From Actinoplanes missouriensis 431 (lineage in GTDB: Bacteria > Actinomycetota > Actinomycetes > Mycobacteriales > Micromonosporaceae), in assembly GCF_000284295.1 (NCBI RefSeq), contig NC_017093.1:4030001-4094000 (forward strand): a stretch of 64,000 nt of DNA. The letters are read 5' to 3'. The translations under genes and the position numbers were made by a program. The notes beneath the pieces are model-generated. The model worked only from the letters and a program-made list of their open reading frames with translations. It did not search any database and had not been told where the DNA came from. Positions 40,007 to 48,646 of the stretch are shown here, one piece after another (position 1 is the first letter of the stretch; each line of letters starts with the position of its first letter).

Positions 40007-41116
40007 CTACGCGGGGGAGTGGCTCGCCAGTGCGGCCGCGACCCGCCCCACCTGCTCCGCGGGCAGCCCGGCCAGGTTGATCCGGCCGGACGGGAGGCCG
40101 TAGATCCCGTGCTCCACCCGTAACCGCTCCATCCGCTCCGCCCCGAGCGGCAACCGCAGGAACATCCCCCGCTGCTCCCGCAACCCGTCGAAGCCGGTCC
40201 GATCCGCCAGCTCGTCGCGCAGCCGCCCGAGCCGCCGCCGCATCGACTCCAGCTCGTCGCGCCAGCACGCCGTCAACGCCGGATCGGACAGGATCTCCGC
40301 GACGATCATCGCCCCGTGCGCCGGCGGCTGCGAGTAGCTGACCCGCGCGATGTGCTCCAGCGACCCGCGCGCCTGCGCATCCCCGCCGACCACCAGCGCC
40401 GCGCCCACCCGCTCGCTGTACAACCCCCACGCCTTCGACCCGCTCACCGCCACCACCGCATACGGCACCGTCGCGAGCAGCAGCCGCATCCCGGCGAGAT
40501 CCTCCTCGAGCCCGTCCCCGAGACCGAAATACGCCTGGTCGATGAAGGGCACCACGCCGCGCCGCGCGAGCGTCTCACCGAGGGCGGCCCACTCGTCCAG
40601 CGCCATCTGCCGCCCGGTCGGGTTGTGGCAGCACCCCTGGATCAGCAGCACATCACCGGCCCGCGCGGACGACACGGCGTCGAGCGTCGATGCAACCGGG
40701 TGCGTGACGACGCGCAGGCCGGCCGCCGCCATGATCCCGGGGTGGTTCACGTAAGCGGGCACGCCGAGGTGAACTGTCCGATCCGGCCCGGTCTGGGCGA
40801 GCAACTCGGCCAGCAGCCGCAGCGCTCCGGTCCCGGCCACGGTCTGCACGGCCACGGTCCGGTCCACAAGCGTGCGGTCGTTCAGCAGCAGTTCGGTCAG
40901 TGATGCCGCGAACCGCAGGTCACCGGACGGACCGACGTACCCCTTGGACGGTGATCGTTGCGCCAGGCGCAACTCCGCGGCACGGACCGCGCGCATCACC
41001 GGGCTCGCGCCGCTATCGTCGCGGTAGACGCCGACGATCAGGTCGAGCCGCCCGGGCCGCGGATCATCGGCGCACGCCGCCGTGAGCTGCCACAACGGGT
41101 CGGCGGTCAGCAGCAT
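40007..41116 (-). CDS. Aromatic/aspartate-type aminotransferase (class I)
   Basis: 369-aa PLP enzyme. The family pattern SGSKAWGLYSERVG holds the PLP Lys and the phosphate-binding Arg; other blocks are GYVGPSGDLRFAASLTELLL and IQGCCHNPTGRQ. This is the TyrB/AspC group that swaps amino groups between aromatic or acidic amino acids and 2-oxoglutarate. It overlaps the end of the DMT transporter by 53 bp and is probably co-transcribed with it under the AsnC regulator at 42055. Preferred amino acid unknown. Confidence 0.88.
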   Translation of the reverse strand: MLLTADPLWQLTAACADDPRPGRLDLIVGVYRDDSGASPVMRAVRAAELRLAQRSPSKGYVGPSGDLRFAASLTELLLNDRTLVDRTVAVQTVAGTGALRLLAELLAQTGPDRTVHLGVPAYVNHPGIMAAAGLRVVTHPVASTLDAVSSARAGDVLLIQGCCHNPTGRQMALDEWAALGETLARRGVVPFIDQAYFGLGDGLEEDLAGMRLLLATVPYAVVAVSGSKAWGLYSERVGAALVVGGDAQARGSLEHIARVSYSQPPAHGAMIVAEILSDPALTACWRDELESMRRRLGRLRDELADRTGFDGLREQRGMFLRLPLGAERMERLRVEHGIYGLPSGRINLAGLPAEQVGRVAAALASHSPA

Positions 41117-41984
41117 GAGGGGTTCCTCCGGTGGGGATCAGCGGGAACAGGACGACGCCTGCCACGATCAGCACGAGGCTGATCAGCGTCGATGGGGTGA
41201 TCGGCTCGCCGAGCAGCGGCACGGCGACGATCGTGGTGAGGACCGGGGCGAGCGCGCCGAGGCAGGAGGCCAGGCGCGGGCCGAGCCGGCGGATCGCGAT
41301 CGAGTAGCAGAGCGCGGCGACCACGCCGACGCCGGCGCCCTGCACGACGACATAGACAAGGGTGTCCGTGTTCAGGGTGAGGTGCGACTCGGTCAGTCCG
41401 GAACCGATCAGGGCTGCCGTGATCAGCGCGGAGGGCACGCAGAGCACCAGCGCCGCACCGATCGGATCGAGCCGGGTCACCCGCAGCGCGATCGTGTAGA
41501 CGCTCCAGATCAGCCCCGCGAGCAGCAGCACGGCGATCCCGGCGCCGGTGCGCCCGGACACCGACGCCGCGACACCGACGACGATCACCCCGAGCGCGGC
41601 GGCTTGCGCTCGCCGGATCTTGAGACCCCACATCCGGTACGCGATGACGGCCACGAACATCGGCACCACGCCGGGGATGACGAGCCCGACGAGGGCGGCG
41701 CTGGTGAGGCGTCCGCCCAGTGCGGAGACCGCGAAGTACGGCAGTCCCGCCCCGGCACAGAGCGCCACGATCACCGCCGGCCGCTCACCGGACAACGACC
41801 GTAGTGTCCGGGGGATCCACGGCGACAACAGCACCACCGGAGTAGTGAAGCGAATCAGCGCCACGTCCGTGGTGGTCAGCGACGACGCCCCGATGCCGCG
41901 GATGCTGAGCGCGAACCCGGCCCAGACCACGACGGTCGCCGCCATCGCCGCGAACCCGCTCCACCTCGTCATGAGCTGGAACAT
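41064..41984 (-). CDS. DMT/EamA-family amino-acid-type exporter
   Basis: 306-aa membrane protein with ten helices in two EamA repeats (first GFAAMAATVVVWAGFALSIR, second from GIAVLLLAGLIWSVYTIALR). Members often export amino acids or related metabolites. Its 3' end overlaps the aminotransferase start. It is divergent from an Lrp/AsnC regulator, a common arrangement for amino acid efflux genes, which supports such a role. Confidence 0.87.
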   Translation of the reverse strand: MFQLMTRWSGFAAMAATVVVWAGFALSIRGIGASSLTTTDVALIRFTTPVVLLSPWIPRTLRSLSGERPAVIVALCAGAGLPYFAVSALGGRLTSAALVGLVIPGVVPMFVAVIAYRMWGLKIRRAQAAALGVIVVGVAASVSGRTGAGIAVLLLAGLIWSVYTIALRVTRLDPIGAALVLCVPSALITAALIGSGLTESHLTLNTDTLVYVVVQGAGVGVVAALCYSIAIRRLGPRLASCLGALAPVLTTIVAVPLLGEPITPSTLISLVLIVAGVVLFPLIPTGGTPHAADRRPVVAAHGGVRR

Positions 41985-41990
41985 TACGGA

Positions 41991-42028
41991 GGCAGCCGCG
42001 GCAGCCGATTGCTAATTCGTGCGCTGCC
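41991..42028. promoter_or_regulatory. Possible AsnC/Lrp binding region
   Basis: GGCAGCC is repeated directly at 41991 and 42000 and followed by inverted GCTGCC at 42023, in the 70-bp gap between the divergent DMT exporter and AsnC genes. It is the likely operator, but Lrp-type sites are degenerate. Confidence 0.45.
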
Positions 42029-42054
42029 GACCGTACCTTTGGCAGAATCTTCCA

Positions 42055-42516
42055 ATGCTTGACGACATCGACCGCCGGATCCTGCTCGAACTCCAGCGCG
42101 ACGGCCGGATCAGCAACCAGGAGCTCGCCGACCGGGTCGGGCTCTCGCCGTCGCCCTGTCTGCGCCGCGTCCGGATCCTCGAGGAGGCCGGGGTGATCGC
42201 CGGGTACCGGGCGGTGATCGACCAGGAGGCGGTCGGCCTGCCGATCACCGCGTTCGTCCGGATCACCCTGGAGTCGCACGGCCAGGAGATCGTCGAGCGG
42301 GTGGAGGACGAGATCCGCGGCGTGCCCGAGATCGTCGAGGCCTACCTGCTCGCCGGTGACCAGGACTACCTGCTGAAGATCACGGTCGGCTCGTTCACCT
42401 CGTACGAGGACTTCGTCCGCACCCGCCTGCGCACCATCCCCGGGCTGGCCTCGATCGAGACCACCTTCGCGTTCGGCGTCACCAAGACCGTCTCGCCCCT
42501 GCCGATCCGGCCCTGA
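42055..42516 (+). CDS. Lrp/AsnC family regulator
   Basis: 153-aa regulator with N-terminal HTH (LDDIDRRILLELQRDGRISN then QELADRVGLSPSPCLRRVRI) and C-terminal RAM domain (ITVGSFTSYEDFVRTRLRTI) that binds an amino acid. Divergent from the DMT exporter and aminotransferase, which it probably activates or represses when its amino acid is abundant. Confidence 0.93.
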   Translation: MLDDIDRRILLELQRDGRISNQELADRVGLSPSPCLRRVRILEEAGVIAGYRAVIDQEAVGLPITAFVRITLESHGQEIVERVEDEIRGVPEIVEAYLLAGDQDYLLKITVGSFTSYEDFVRTRLRTIPGLASIETTFAFGVTKTVSPLPIRP

Positions 42517-42567
42517 GGGCACACCGCGCACCGACCGGAATCGCGCCGCAGCGGTTAGTCTTCCCGC

Positions 42568-42744
42568 ATGGAGCAGGACACCAGTTCGAAGCTCAGCCTC
42601 GACGAGATCCACACCCGGATGGGCATGATCGTCACGGCCGAGGGCAAGGCGCGTGCCCGCCGCCGCCTGCGGGAGACGGCCGCGGCCCGCGATCACGACG
42701 CCCGCGCCGCCTTGATCATGCGCCTGCGCACCGGTCAGGCGTGA
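42568..42744 (+). CDS. Small basic protein, putative antitoxin of PIN pair
   Basis: 58-aa helical protein (SLDEIHTRMGMIVTAEGKAR, then ARRRLRETAAARDHDARAAL). It shows no recognised DNA-binding motif. Its TGA overlaps the GTG of the PIN-domain gene (GTGA), the tight coupling seen in toxin-antitoxin pairs. Annotated from reading frame, overlap and context only. Confidence 0.6.
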   Translation: MEQDTSSKLSLDEIHTRMGMIVTAEGKARARRRLRETAAARDHDARAALIMRLRTGQA

Positions 42745-43139
42745 CCCGGGCGCGCACCGTCCGGCTGGTGCTCGACACCACCGCGGTCGCCTCCTGGGTG
42801 CGCGGCTCGATCGCCGTCGGTGAGATCCTCGCGGAGATCAACGACGAGCACGGCGTGGCGGTCATCCCGGTGTGGTGCCTGGTCGAGGCCGGCCACGAGA
42901 CCGCGATGATCGATCGGGGCCGGCTCGACCTGCTGCTCGCCCATCCCGCGACGGTGGTGATCGCCGATGACGCCGACGACTGGGAGATGCTGGTCGGGCT
43001 CCGGGCGCTGACCGGCCGGGCGGACTGCGCGTCGGCGGCGTGGCTGGCGCTGGAGCTCGACGTGGACGTGATGACCCGGCACCCGGGGTGGTACGAGAAG
43101 GTGGACGGCGGCCGGCTCGTCCTGGAGATCGAGGACTGA
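42741..43139 (+). CDS. PIN-domain protein, putative VapC-like toxin
   Basis: 132-aa PIN-like nuclease. Metal-binding acids are visible as VLDTTAVASW (Asp near residue 11), WCLVEAGHE (Glu near 50) and GRADCASAAWLALEL (Asp near 94); the usual fourth acid near the C terminus is not obvious (VDVMTRHPGWY). VapC toxins cut RNA. The upstream 58-aa gene overlaps it, suggesting a cognate inhibitor. Confidence 0.7.
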   Translation: MTRARTVRLVLDTTAVASWVRGSIAVGEILAEINDEHGVAVIPVWCLVEAGHETAMIDRGRLDLLLAHPATVVIADDADDWEMLVGLRALTGRADCASAAWLALELDVDVMTRHPGWYEKVDGGRLVLEIED

Positions 43140-43186
43140 CGACGGCGGGCTCGCCGCGGCCGGACGCTCCGATTAGGATCTTTCGG

Positions 43187-43981
43187 GTGACGCTGGAGAA
43201 GTTCGACACGGGCGTGGCCCACCCGGCCCGCCGCTACAACTACTGGCTCGGCGGCAAGGACAACTTCGCCGCTGACCGGGAGTCGGGGGACCTGCTCGCG
43301 AAGTCGTACCCGGCGGCCCGGATCGCCGCGCGGGCGAACCGCGCGTTCCTGCGCCGGGCCGTCGGCTACCTCGCGGCCGAGGCCGGGATCCGGCAGTTCC
43401 TCGACATCGGCACCGGGCTGCCGACCGCCGACAACACGCACGAGGTCGCGCAGCGGATCGCCCCGGAGAGCCGGATCGTCTACGCCGACAACGACCCGAT
43501 GGTGATGGCGCACGCCCGCGCGCTGCTGACCAGCTCGCCGGCGGGGGAGACCCGCTACATCGAGGAGGACCTGCGCGAGCCGGAGAAGATCCTGGCCGGG
43601 CTGGAGATCCTCGACCTGTCGAAGCCGGTCGGGCTGATCCTGGTCGCCGTCGTGCACTTCCTGCCCTCGCAGGAGCAGGCGGTCACGGCGGTGCGCACGC
43701 TGCTCGACGCCCTGCCGCCCGGCAGTCACCTGGTGATGACGCTCGCCACCACCGACCTGCTGACGCCGGAGCTGAAGGCGAACTGGGACGAGTCGCTGCG
43801 TACCGGCCGGTCCGACGTCCATCCGCGGACTCGCGCCGAGGTCGCGCAGTTCGCCGACGGGCTGGAGCTGGTGGAGCCGGGCATCACCGCGATCAGCGAG
43901 TGGCGACCGGACCCGGCCGACGAGGAGCAGCCGAGTCCGGTGGAGGCGTCCCTGTTCGGGCTGGTGGCGCGCAAGCCCTAG
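43187..43981 (+). CDS. SAM-dependent methyltransferase (DUF574 type)
   Basis: 264-aa member of the actinomycete DUF574/Methyltransf_19 family. The hallmark ARRYNYWLGGKDNFAADR lies near residue 15, followed by the SAM-binding FLDIGTGLPTADNTHEVA and VYADNDPMVMAHARALL. These enzymes are abundant in actinomycetes but the methyl acceptors are mostly unknown. GTG start 47 bp after the PIN gene. Confidence 0.92.
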   Translation: MTLEKFDTGVAHPARRYNYWLGGKDNFAADRESGDLLAKSYPAARIAARANRAFLRRAVGYLAAEAGIRQFLDIGTGLPTADNTHEVAQRIAPESRIVYADNDPMVMAHARALLTSSPAGETRYIEEDLREPEKILAGLEILDLSKPVGLILVAVVHFLPSQEQAVTAVRTLLDALPPGSHLVMTLATTDLLTPELKANWDESLRTGRSDVHPRTRAEVAQFADGLELVEPGITAISEWRPDPADEEQPSPVEASLFGLVARKP

Positions 43982-46017
43982 CGGAACTCGTCGAGGAGCT
44001 TGTCGAGACGGACCGGCAGGTCGCGGACGCGGATCCCGGTAGCGTGCCAGATCGCGTTCACGATCGCCGCCGGTGACCCGACGATGCCGATCTCGCCGAT
44101 GCCCTTGCTGCCCATCGGGTTGATCTGCTCGTCGTGCTCGTCGAGCCAGGCGGCGTCGATCTCCTCGACGTCGGCGTGCGCCGGGATGTGGTAACCGGCC
44201 AGGTCGTTGTTGACCCACTCGCCGAACGCCGGGTCGAGCACGCCCTCCTCGTGCAGCGCCATGCCCATCCCCATGATCATGCCGCCGAGGAACTGGCTAC
44301 GGGCGGTGCGCGGGTTCAGGATGCGGCCGGCCGTGTACATGCCGAAGAGGCGGGACACCCGGACCTCGCCGGTGACGGCGTCCACCCGTACCTCGGCGAA
44401 GTGGGCGCCGAAGGCGTGCCGTCCGTCTTTCTCCTGCTGCTCGATGAGCTCGGTGGTGTCGAAGACGGCCTGGTCGCCGCCGTTCTCGCGGAGCGCGCGG
44501 CAGGCGCCGGTCACCGCCCAGCCCCACGACGCGCTGCCCGACGAGCCACCGGCGACCGAGGCCTGCGGAAGGCTGCTGTCGCCGATCCGGATCGCGATCC
44601 GGTCGACGCCCACGCCGAGCGCGTCCGCGGCGATCTGGGTGAGGATGGTCCGCGCGCCGGTGCCCAGGTCGGCGGCCCCGATCGCCACCTCGAACCGGCC
44701 GTCCGGCAGCGCGCTGACCCGCGCGGCCGACGGCTGCGCCATCGTCGGGTAGGTCGCCCCGGCCACCCCGGTGCCGATCCACCAGTCGCCCTCGCGGCGC
44801 TGCCGGGGCCGCGGGTCGCGACCGGCCCAGCCGAAACGTTCCGCGCCCTGCCGCAGGCAGTCGACGTAGTGCCGGCTGGTGAACGGGGTGCCGCTCTCCG
44901 GCTCGGCGGACGGCTCGTTGCGGATCCGCAGCTCGATCGGGTCCATGCCGAGTTCGGCGGCGAGCTCGTCGACGGCGCATTCGAGGGCGAACATGCCGGG
45001 CGCCTCGCCGGGCGCGCGCATCCAGCGCGGCGTCGGCATGTCGAGACGGACCAGGTGGTGACCGGTGCGGCGGTTCGGGGCCGCGTACATGTGCCGGGTC
45101 GACACCGCGGTCTGCTCGGCGAACTCGAGAAGACGGCTGCTCTGGGAGTACGCCTGGTGATCGATCACGGTCATCGTGCCGTCGCGGTCAGCGCCCAGGC
45201 GGATCCGCTGGACGGTCGGCGTGCGGTGCCCGACGATGCTGAACATCTGCTGCCGGGTGACCACCACTTTCACCGGGCGCCCGGTCACCTTCGCGGCCAG
45301 AGCGGCGAGGACGGCGTTCGGCCGGGCGGTGCCCTTGGAGCCGAAACCGCCGCCGACGTGCTCGGTGATGACCCGGACGTTCTCCACGCCGAAGACCTGG
45401 CCGAGGGTGGCGGCGATCCCGGACGGATGCTGGTTGGAGTCGAAAACGGTCAGCTGGTCGCCGTCCCAGCGGGCGATCGTGGCGTGCGGCTCCATCGGGT
45501 TGTTGTGCAGAGCCGGAGTGGAATAGACGACGTCGACGAGCACCTCCTGATCCGGGTCGCCCATCATGCTCTCCGCAGGGAACGCGGGATTCACCTTCTC
45601 CGGCGTGTACAGATCGGGATGATCGATCCGGAGCACGGCGTCGTGCTCCTCCGCCTCGATCTCCAGCCGCAGCGTCCGCGCCGCATACCGCGCCGCCTCC
45701 AGCGTGTCCGCCACGACGAGCGCCACCGGCTGGCCGCGATAGCTGATCCGCTCCGACTGCAGAACCGCCAGCTCCGGGTCGTCGGCCGCGGCGATCTCCG
45801 GCGCGTTGCCGTGCCACAGCACCGCGACGGCGTCATCGGTCGGATCGGTGATCACGTCGATCAGCCGCCCGCGCGGCACCGGCGACGGGACGATCCACCC
45901 GTACGCGATGTCGTCCTGCGGATACTCGGCGGCGTACTTCGCCGCCCCGGTCACCTTCAGCGGCCCTTCGAGCCGCGCCAGGGGCGAGCCGACGGCACTC
46001 GGCACGGTCGCGCTCAT
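43978..46017 (-). CDS. Molybdenum hydroxylase large subunit (PaoC/YagR-like)
   Basis: 679-aa molybdopterin-binding subunit of the xanthine dehydrogenase family. Seen: PLKVTGAAKYAAEYP at the N terminus, Mo-pterin contact VGGGFGSKGTARPNA, and the C-terminal active-site Glu in GSKGIGEIGIVG. It oxidises an aldehyde or heterocycle by water-derived hydroxylation. Starts inside the FAD gene's stop (ATGA). Like the E. coli periplasmic aldehyde oxidase PaoABC, the three subunits are in one operon. No XdhC-type chaperone is seen here. Confidence 0.93.
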   Translation of the reverse strand: MSATVPSAVGSPLARLEGPLKVTGAAKYAAEYPQDDIAYGWIVPSPVPRGRLIDVITDPTDDAVAVLWHGNAPEIAAADDPELAVLQSERISYRGQPVALVVADTLEAARYAARTLRLEIEAEEHDAVLRIDHPDLYTPEKVNPAFPAESMMGDPDQEVLVDVVYSTPALHNNPMEPHATIARWDGDQLTVFDSNQHPSGIAATLGQVFGVENVRVITEHVGGGFGSKGTARPNAVLAALAAKVTGRPVKVVVTRQQMFSIVGHRTPTVQRIRLGADRDGTMTVIDHQAYSQSSRLLEFAEQTAVSTRHMYAAPNRRTGHHLVRLDMPTPRWMRAPGEAPGMFALECAVDELAAELGMDPIELRIRNEPSAEPESGTPFTSRHYVDCLRQGAERFGWAGRDPRPRQRREGDWWIGTGVAGATYPTMAQPSAARVSALPDGRFEVAIGAADLGTGARTILTQIAADALGVGVDRIAIRIGDSSLPQASVAGGSSGSASWGWAVTGACRALRENGGDQAVFDTTELIEQQEKDGRHAFGAHFAEVRVDAVTGEVRVSRLFGMYTAGRILNPRTARSQFLGGMIMGMGMALHEEGVLDPAFGEWVNNDLAGYHIPAHADVEEIDAAWLDEHDEQINPMGSKGIGEIGIVGSPAAIVNAIWHATGIRVRDLPVRLDKLLDEFR

Positions 46018-46976
46018 CGGGTCACCCCCGCCAGCTTTTCCAGCATCCAGGCGGTCAGGTTGCGCATCAGACCGATTTTGTACGCGTTGTCGCGCAGCAC
46101 CCGGGAGTCCTCCAACTCGATGTCCGCCGCCGCCAGGAACGACTCCCGGGTCGCCGGCCGTCCGCGCAGCTGCTCTTCGGCGAGCCGGGCGCGCCACGGT
46201 TTCGGCGCCACCGCTCCCCACGCCAGCCGGACGTCACGGACCACCCCGTCCTCGACGTCCAGCGCGGCCGCCACCGAGCCGACCGCGAACGCGTAGGAGG
46301 CCCGGTCCCGCGCCTTGCGGTAACCCGAGGTCGCGGCCATCGGCAGGGCCGGCAGCGTCACCGCGGTGATCAGCTCGCCGTGGTCGAGAACCGTGTCGCG
46401 TTCCGGGGCGTCACCGGGCAGCCGGTGCAGGCCGGTGAGCGGGATCCGGCGGGCGCTCGTCTCCACGACGGCGTCCAGGGCGGCCAGCGCGACCGCCATG
46501 TCCGACGGGTGGGTGGCGATGCACGCGTCCGAGCCGCCGAGGATCGCCAGGTTACGGTGGTCGCCCTCGCGCGCCGGGCAGCCGCTGCCCGGCGTGTGCT
46601 TGTTGCACGGCTTGGTGGCGTCCATGAAGTACCGGCACCGGGTGCGCTGCAGCAGGTTCCCGCCGGTGGTGGCCATGTTCCGCAGCTGACCGGACGCGCC
46701 GGCGAGCAGCGCCTCACTGAGAACCGGGTACCGGGTCCGCACCCGCGGGTCGGCGGCGAGGTCGCTGTTGCGCACCCCGGCGCCGATCCGCAGCCCGCCG
46801 TCCGGCAACTCGGTGATCTCGTCCGGGACCAGCCCGCGCACGTCGACGAGGACGTCCGGGGTGGCGATGCCGAGTTTCATCAGGTCGACCAGGTTCGTGC
46901 CGCCGGCCAGGAACATCGCGCCCGGCTCCAGCCCGTCGCCCACACCCGTCGCGGCGCGGTACTCGAAGGTCTTCAT
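46014..46976 (-). CDS. Molybdenum hydroxylase FAD subunit (PaoB/YagS-like)
   Basis: 320-aa FAD-binding middle subunit: FLAGGTNLVDLMK (FAD contact), TTGGNLLQRTRCRYF, and a Cys-containing segment CNKHTPGSGCPAREGDHRN seen in PaoB, where extra cysteines bind a [4Fe-4S] cluster. It passes electrons from the iron-sulfur subunit to the electron acceptor. Overlaps both neighbours by four bases. Confidence 0.93.
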   Translation of the reverse strand: MKTFEYRAATGVGDGLEPGAMFLAGGTNLVDLMKLGIATPDVLVDVRGLVPDEITELPDGGLRIGAGVRNSDLAADPRVRTRYPVLSEALLAGASGQLRNMATTGGNLLQRTRCRYFMDATKPCNKHTPGSGCPAREGDHRNLAILGGSDACIATHPSDMAVALAALDAVVETSARRIPLTGLHRLPGDAPERDTVLDHGELITAVTLPALPMAATSGYRKARDRASYAFAVGSVAAALDVEDGVVRDVRLAWGAVAPKPWRARLAEEQLRGRPATRESFLAAADIELEDSRVLRDNAYKIGLMRNLTAWMLEKLAGVTR

Positions 46977-47446
46977 CGGCCGGCCGCCTGCCGGATCGCC
47001 GGGACCATGTTCGGATAGGCGCCGCAGCGGCACAGGTTCCCGCTCATCCGCTCCCGGATCTCCGCGTCGCTGAGCAGGTCGCCGTCGCCGGTCACCGCGC
47101 TCGGCCGGCCCTGCGCCACCTCGTCCAGCATCCCGACCGCCGAGCAGATCTGGCCGGGCGTGCAGTAACCGCACTGGAACCCGTCATGGTCCAGGAATCC
47201 GCGCTGCACCGGATGGTCGCCGAGGCCCTCGATCGTGGTGATCCGGGCGTCCTGGCAGGCGACCGCGAGCAGCAGGCAGCTGTTCACCCGGCGGCCGTCG
47301 AGCAGCACCGTGCAGGCGCCGCACTGCCCGTGGTCGCAGCCCTTCTTGGCGCCGGTCAGGTCGAGGTGCTCACGCAGCGCGTCCAGCACGGTGGTCCGGG
47401 GATCGAGGTCAAGCTCGTGTTCGACCTCGTTGACGGTGAGACGCAT
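46973..47446 (-). CDS. Molybdenum hydroxylase [2Fe-2S] subunit (PaoA/YagT-like)
   Basis: 157-aa electron-transfer subunit with two [2Fe-2S] sites: CDHGQCGACTVLL (plant-ferredoxin type) and CGYCTPGQICS with NLCRCGAYPN (alpha-helical type). No twin-Arg leader is visible at the N terminus (MRLTVNEVEHEL), unlike E. coli PaoA, so the complex is probably cytosolic. First of the three-subunit operon. Confidence 0.94.
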   Translation of the reverse strand: MRLTVNEVEHELDLDPRTTVLDALREHLDLTGAKKGCDHGQCGACTVLLDGRRVNSCLLLAVACQDARITTIEGLGDHPVQRGFLDHDGFQCGYCTPGQICSAVGMLDEVAQGRPSAVTGDGDLLSDAEIRERMSGNLCRCGAYPNMVPAIRQAAGR

Positions 47447-47474
47447 GTGCGCCCGGTACCCGGAGCCGGAGTGA

Positions 47475-48077
47475 TCAATCCTCGGAGTTTCCGGCCCGGA
47501 TCGGGTCGGGTCCGGGTTTCCAATTCGGGTCGCGGCCGATGAAGCCGAGCAACTTCGTCTGCGCGTCGGCGTCGTCCGGGACGGCCACCCGCGGACCGTA
47601 CTGCCCCGACGAGCGGATGATCTGTTCCATCGACTCCATCCCGCCGAACAGCTGCGCGCTGAACTCCGGGTCGAGCCGGTCGTCCTGGCCGGTTGCCCGG
47701 GCCAGGTCCCAGGTGTGCATGAAGACGTCGGAGGTGTAGAACCGGTCGATCGCGTACGCCAGCGGCATCTCGCCGATGTGCGGGTTGGTGAACGTGCGCT
47801 GCGCCGCAGCCGGGTCGTCGAGCAGCGCCTGCACCCCGCCGGCGTGCGCCTGCCAGGCGCCGGCCGGGTCGTCGTCCACGCTCGGGCCCGGCGGCAGGGT
47901 GGCCGACGAGCCGAGGAACCCGGGCAGCCACTCGACCAGGTGGCGGACCACGTCACGCGCGGTCCAGCCGTCGACGGGCGCGGGGGAGTTCCAGTCCTTC
48001 GCGCCCTGGACGCGGGCGGTGAACCCGCCGGCGATCTGCCGGTGGCGGTCGGCGGGCGTCAGATCGGAAAGCGGCAT
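47475..48077 (-). CDS. TIGR03086-type metal-binding (DinB-like) protein
   Basis: 200-aa protein of the mycothiol-dependent maleylpyruvate isomerase-like / TIGR03086 group. WTARDVVRHLVEWLPGFLG carries the first His, and DVFMHTWDLARATG the second, forming the typical metal site. It lies 28 bp upstream of the molybdenum hydroxylase genes on the same strand and could be co-transcribed. Possible mycothiol-linked chemistry is inference from the family. Confidence 0.82.
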   Translation of the reverse strand: MPLSDLTPADRHRQIAGGFTARVQGAKDWNSPAPVDGWTARDVVRHLVEWLPGFLGSSATLPPGPSVDDDPAGAWQAHAGGVQALLDDPAAAQRTFTNPHIGEMPLAYAIDRFYTSDVFMHTWDLARATGQDDRLDPEFSAQLFGGMESMEQIIRSSGQYGPRVAVPDDADAQTKLLGFIGRDPNWKPGPDPIRAGNSED

Positions 48078-48217
48078 CGGTGGCGTCCTTCCAGGGCGGG
48101 CTGCACGGTTTTCGCTCTCGAAGGACTGTAGCGATGCCAGCAGCCGGGTGACCGGGGATGAACGGCGCCGCCATTCCGGCGCCCGATCGGGAGTGGGAGG
48201 AGGCTGCGGCCCACTCG

Positions 48218-48646
48218 TCAATCGAGGCGTTCGGGACGGTCGGGGAGCAGCAGCAACAGTGACGCCACGAGCATCGCCCCGAGCGACACCACATTGCCGA
48301 CCTTGTCAACGGTGGGGAAGACGTCCAGGTGCAGCGCATGCCAGACGAGATGCTCCGCCGTGAAGATCAGCCACGCGCCTCCGGTCATCCGCAGCACCGC
48401 CGGCGACGGCCGGCGGATCGCCCACACCGTCATGACCAGCAGCGCCAGGAACAATCCGCCGACGTCGCGGGTCAGGTGTTCGTTGTACGGCCCGAGCGCC
48501 GACACCCAGTTCCGCCCCGGAAACGGGAAGTCACGGTAGAACGACAGCGGGAACGCCGCCGCCCACACTCCGATGACCGCGGCGGCGACCGCGAGCAGCG
48601 CGGCCACCGCACGCTTGGCGGAGAGCGTCACGGCTTCGCCAGCCAC
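48218..48646 (-). CDS. Four-helix membrane protein, unknown function
   Basis: 142-aa protein with four likely helices (LLAVAAAVIGVWAAAFPL, VGGLFLALLVMTVWAI, GGAWLIFTAEHLVWHAL, VVSLGAMLVASLLLLLP). Conserved-looking HLTRDVGGLF and WLIFTAEHLVWHALH motifs with His suggest a defined family, but I do not recognise it firmly. It starts 19 bases inside the end of the upstream NmrA-like gene, so they share a transcript. Confidence 0.65.
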   Translation of the reverse strand: MAGEAVTLSAKRAVAALLAVAAAVIGVWAAAFPLSFYRDFPFPGRNWVSALGPYNEHLTRDVGGLFLALLVMTVWAIRRPSPAVLRMTGGAWLIFTAEHLVWHALHLDVFPTVDKVGNVVSLGAMLVASLLLLLPDRPERLD

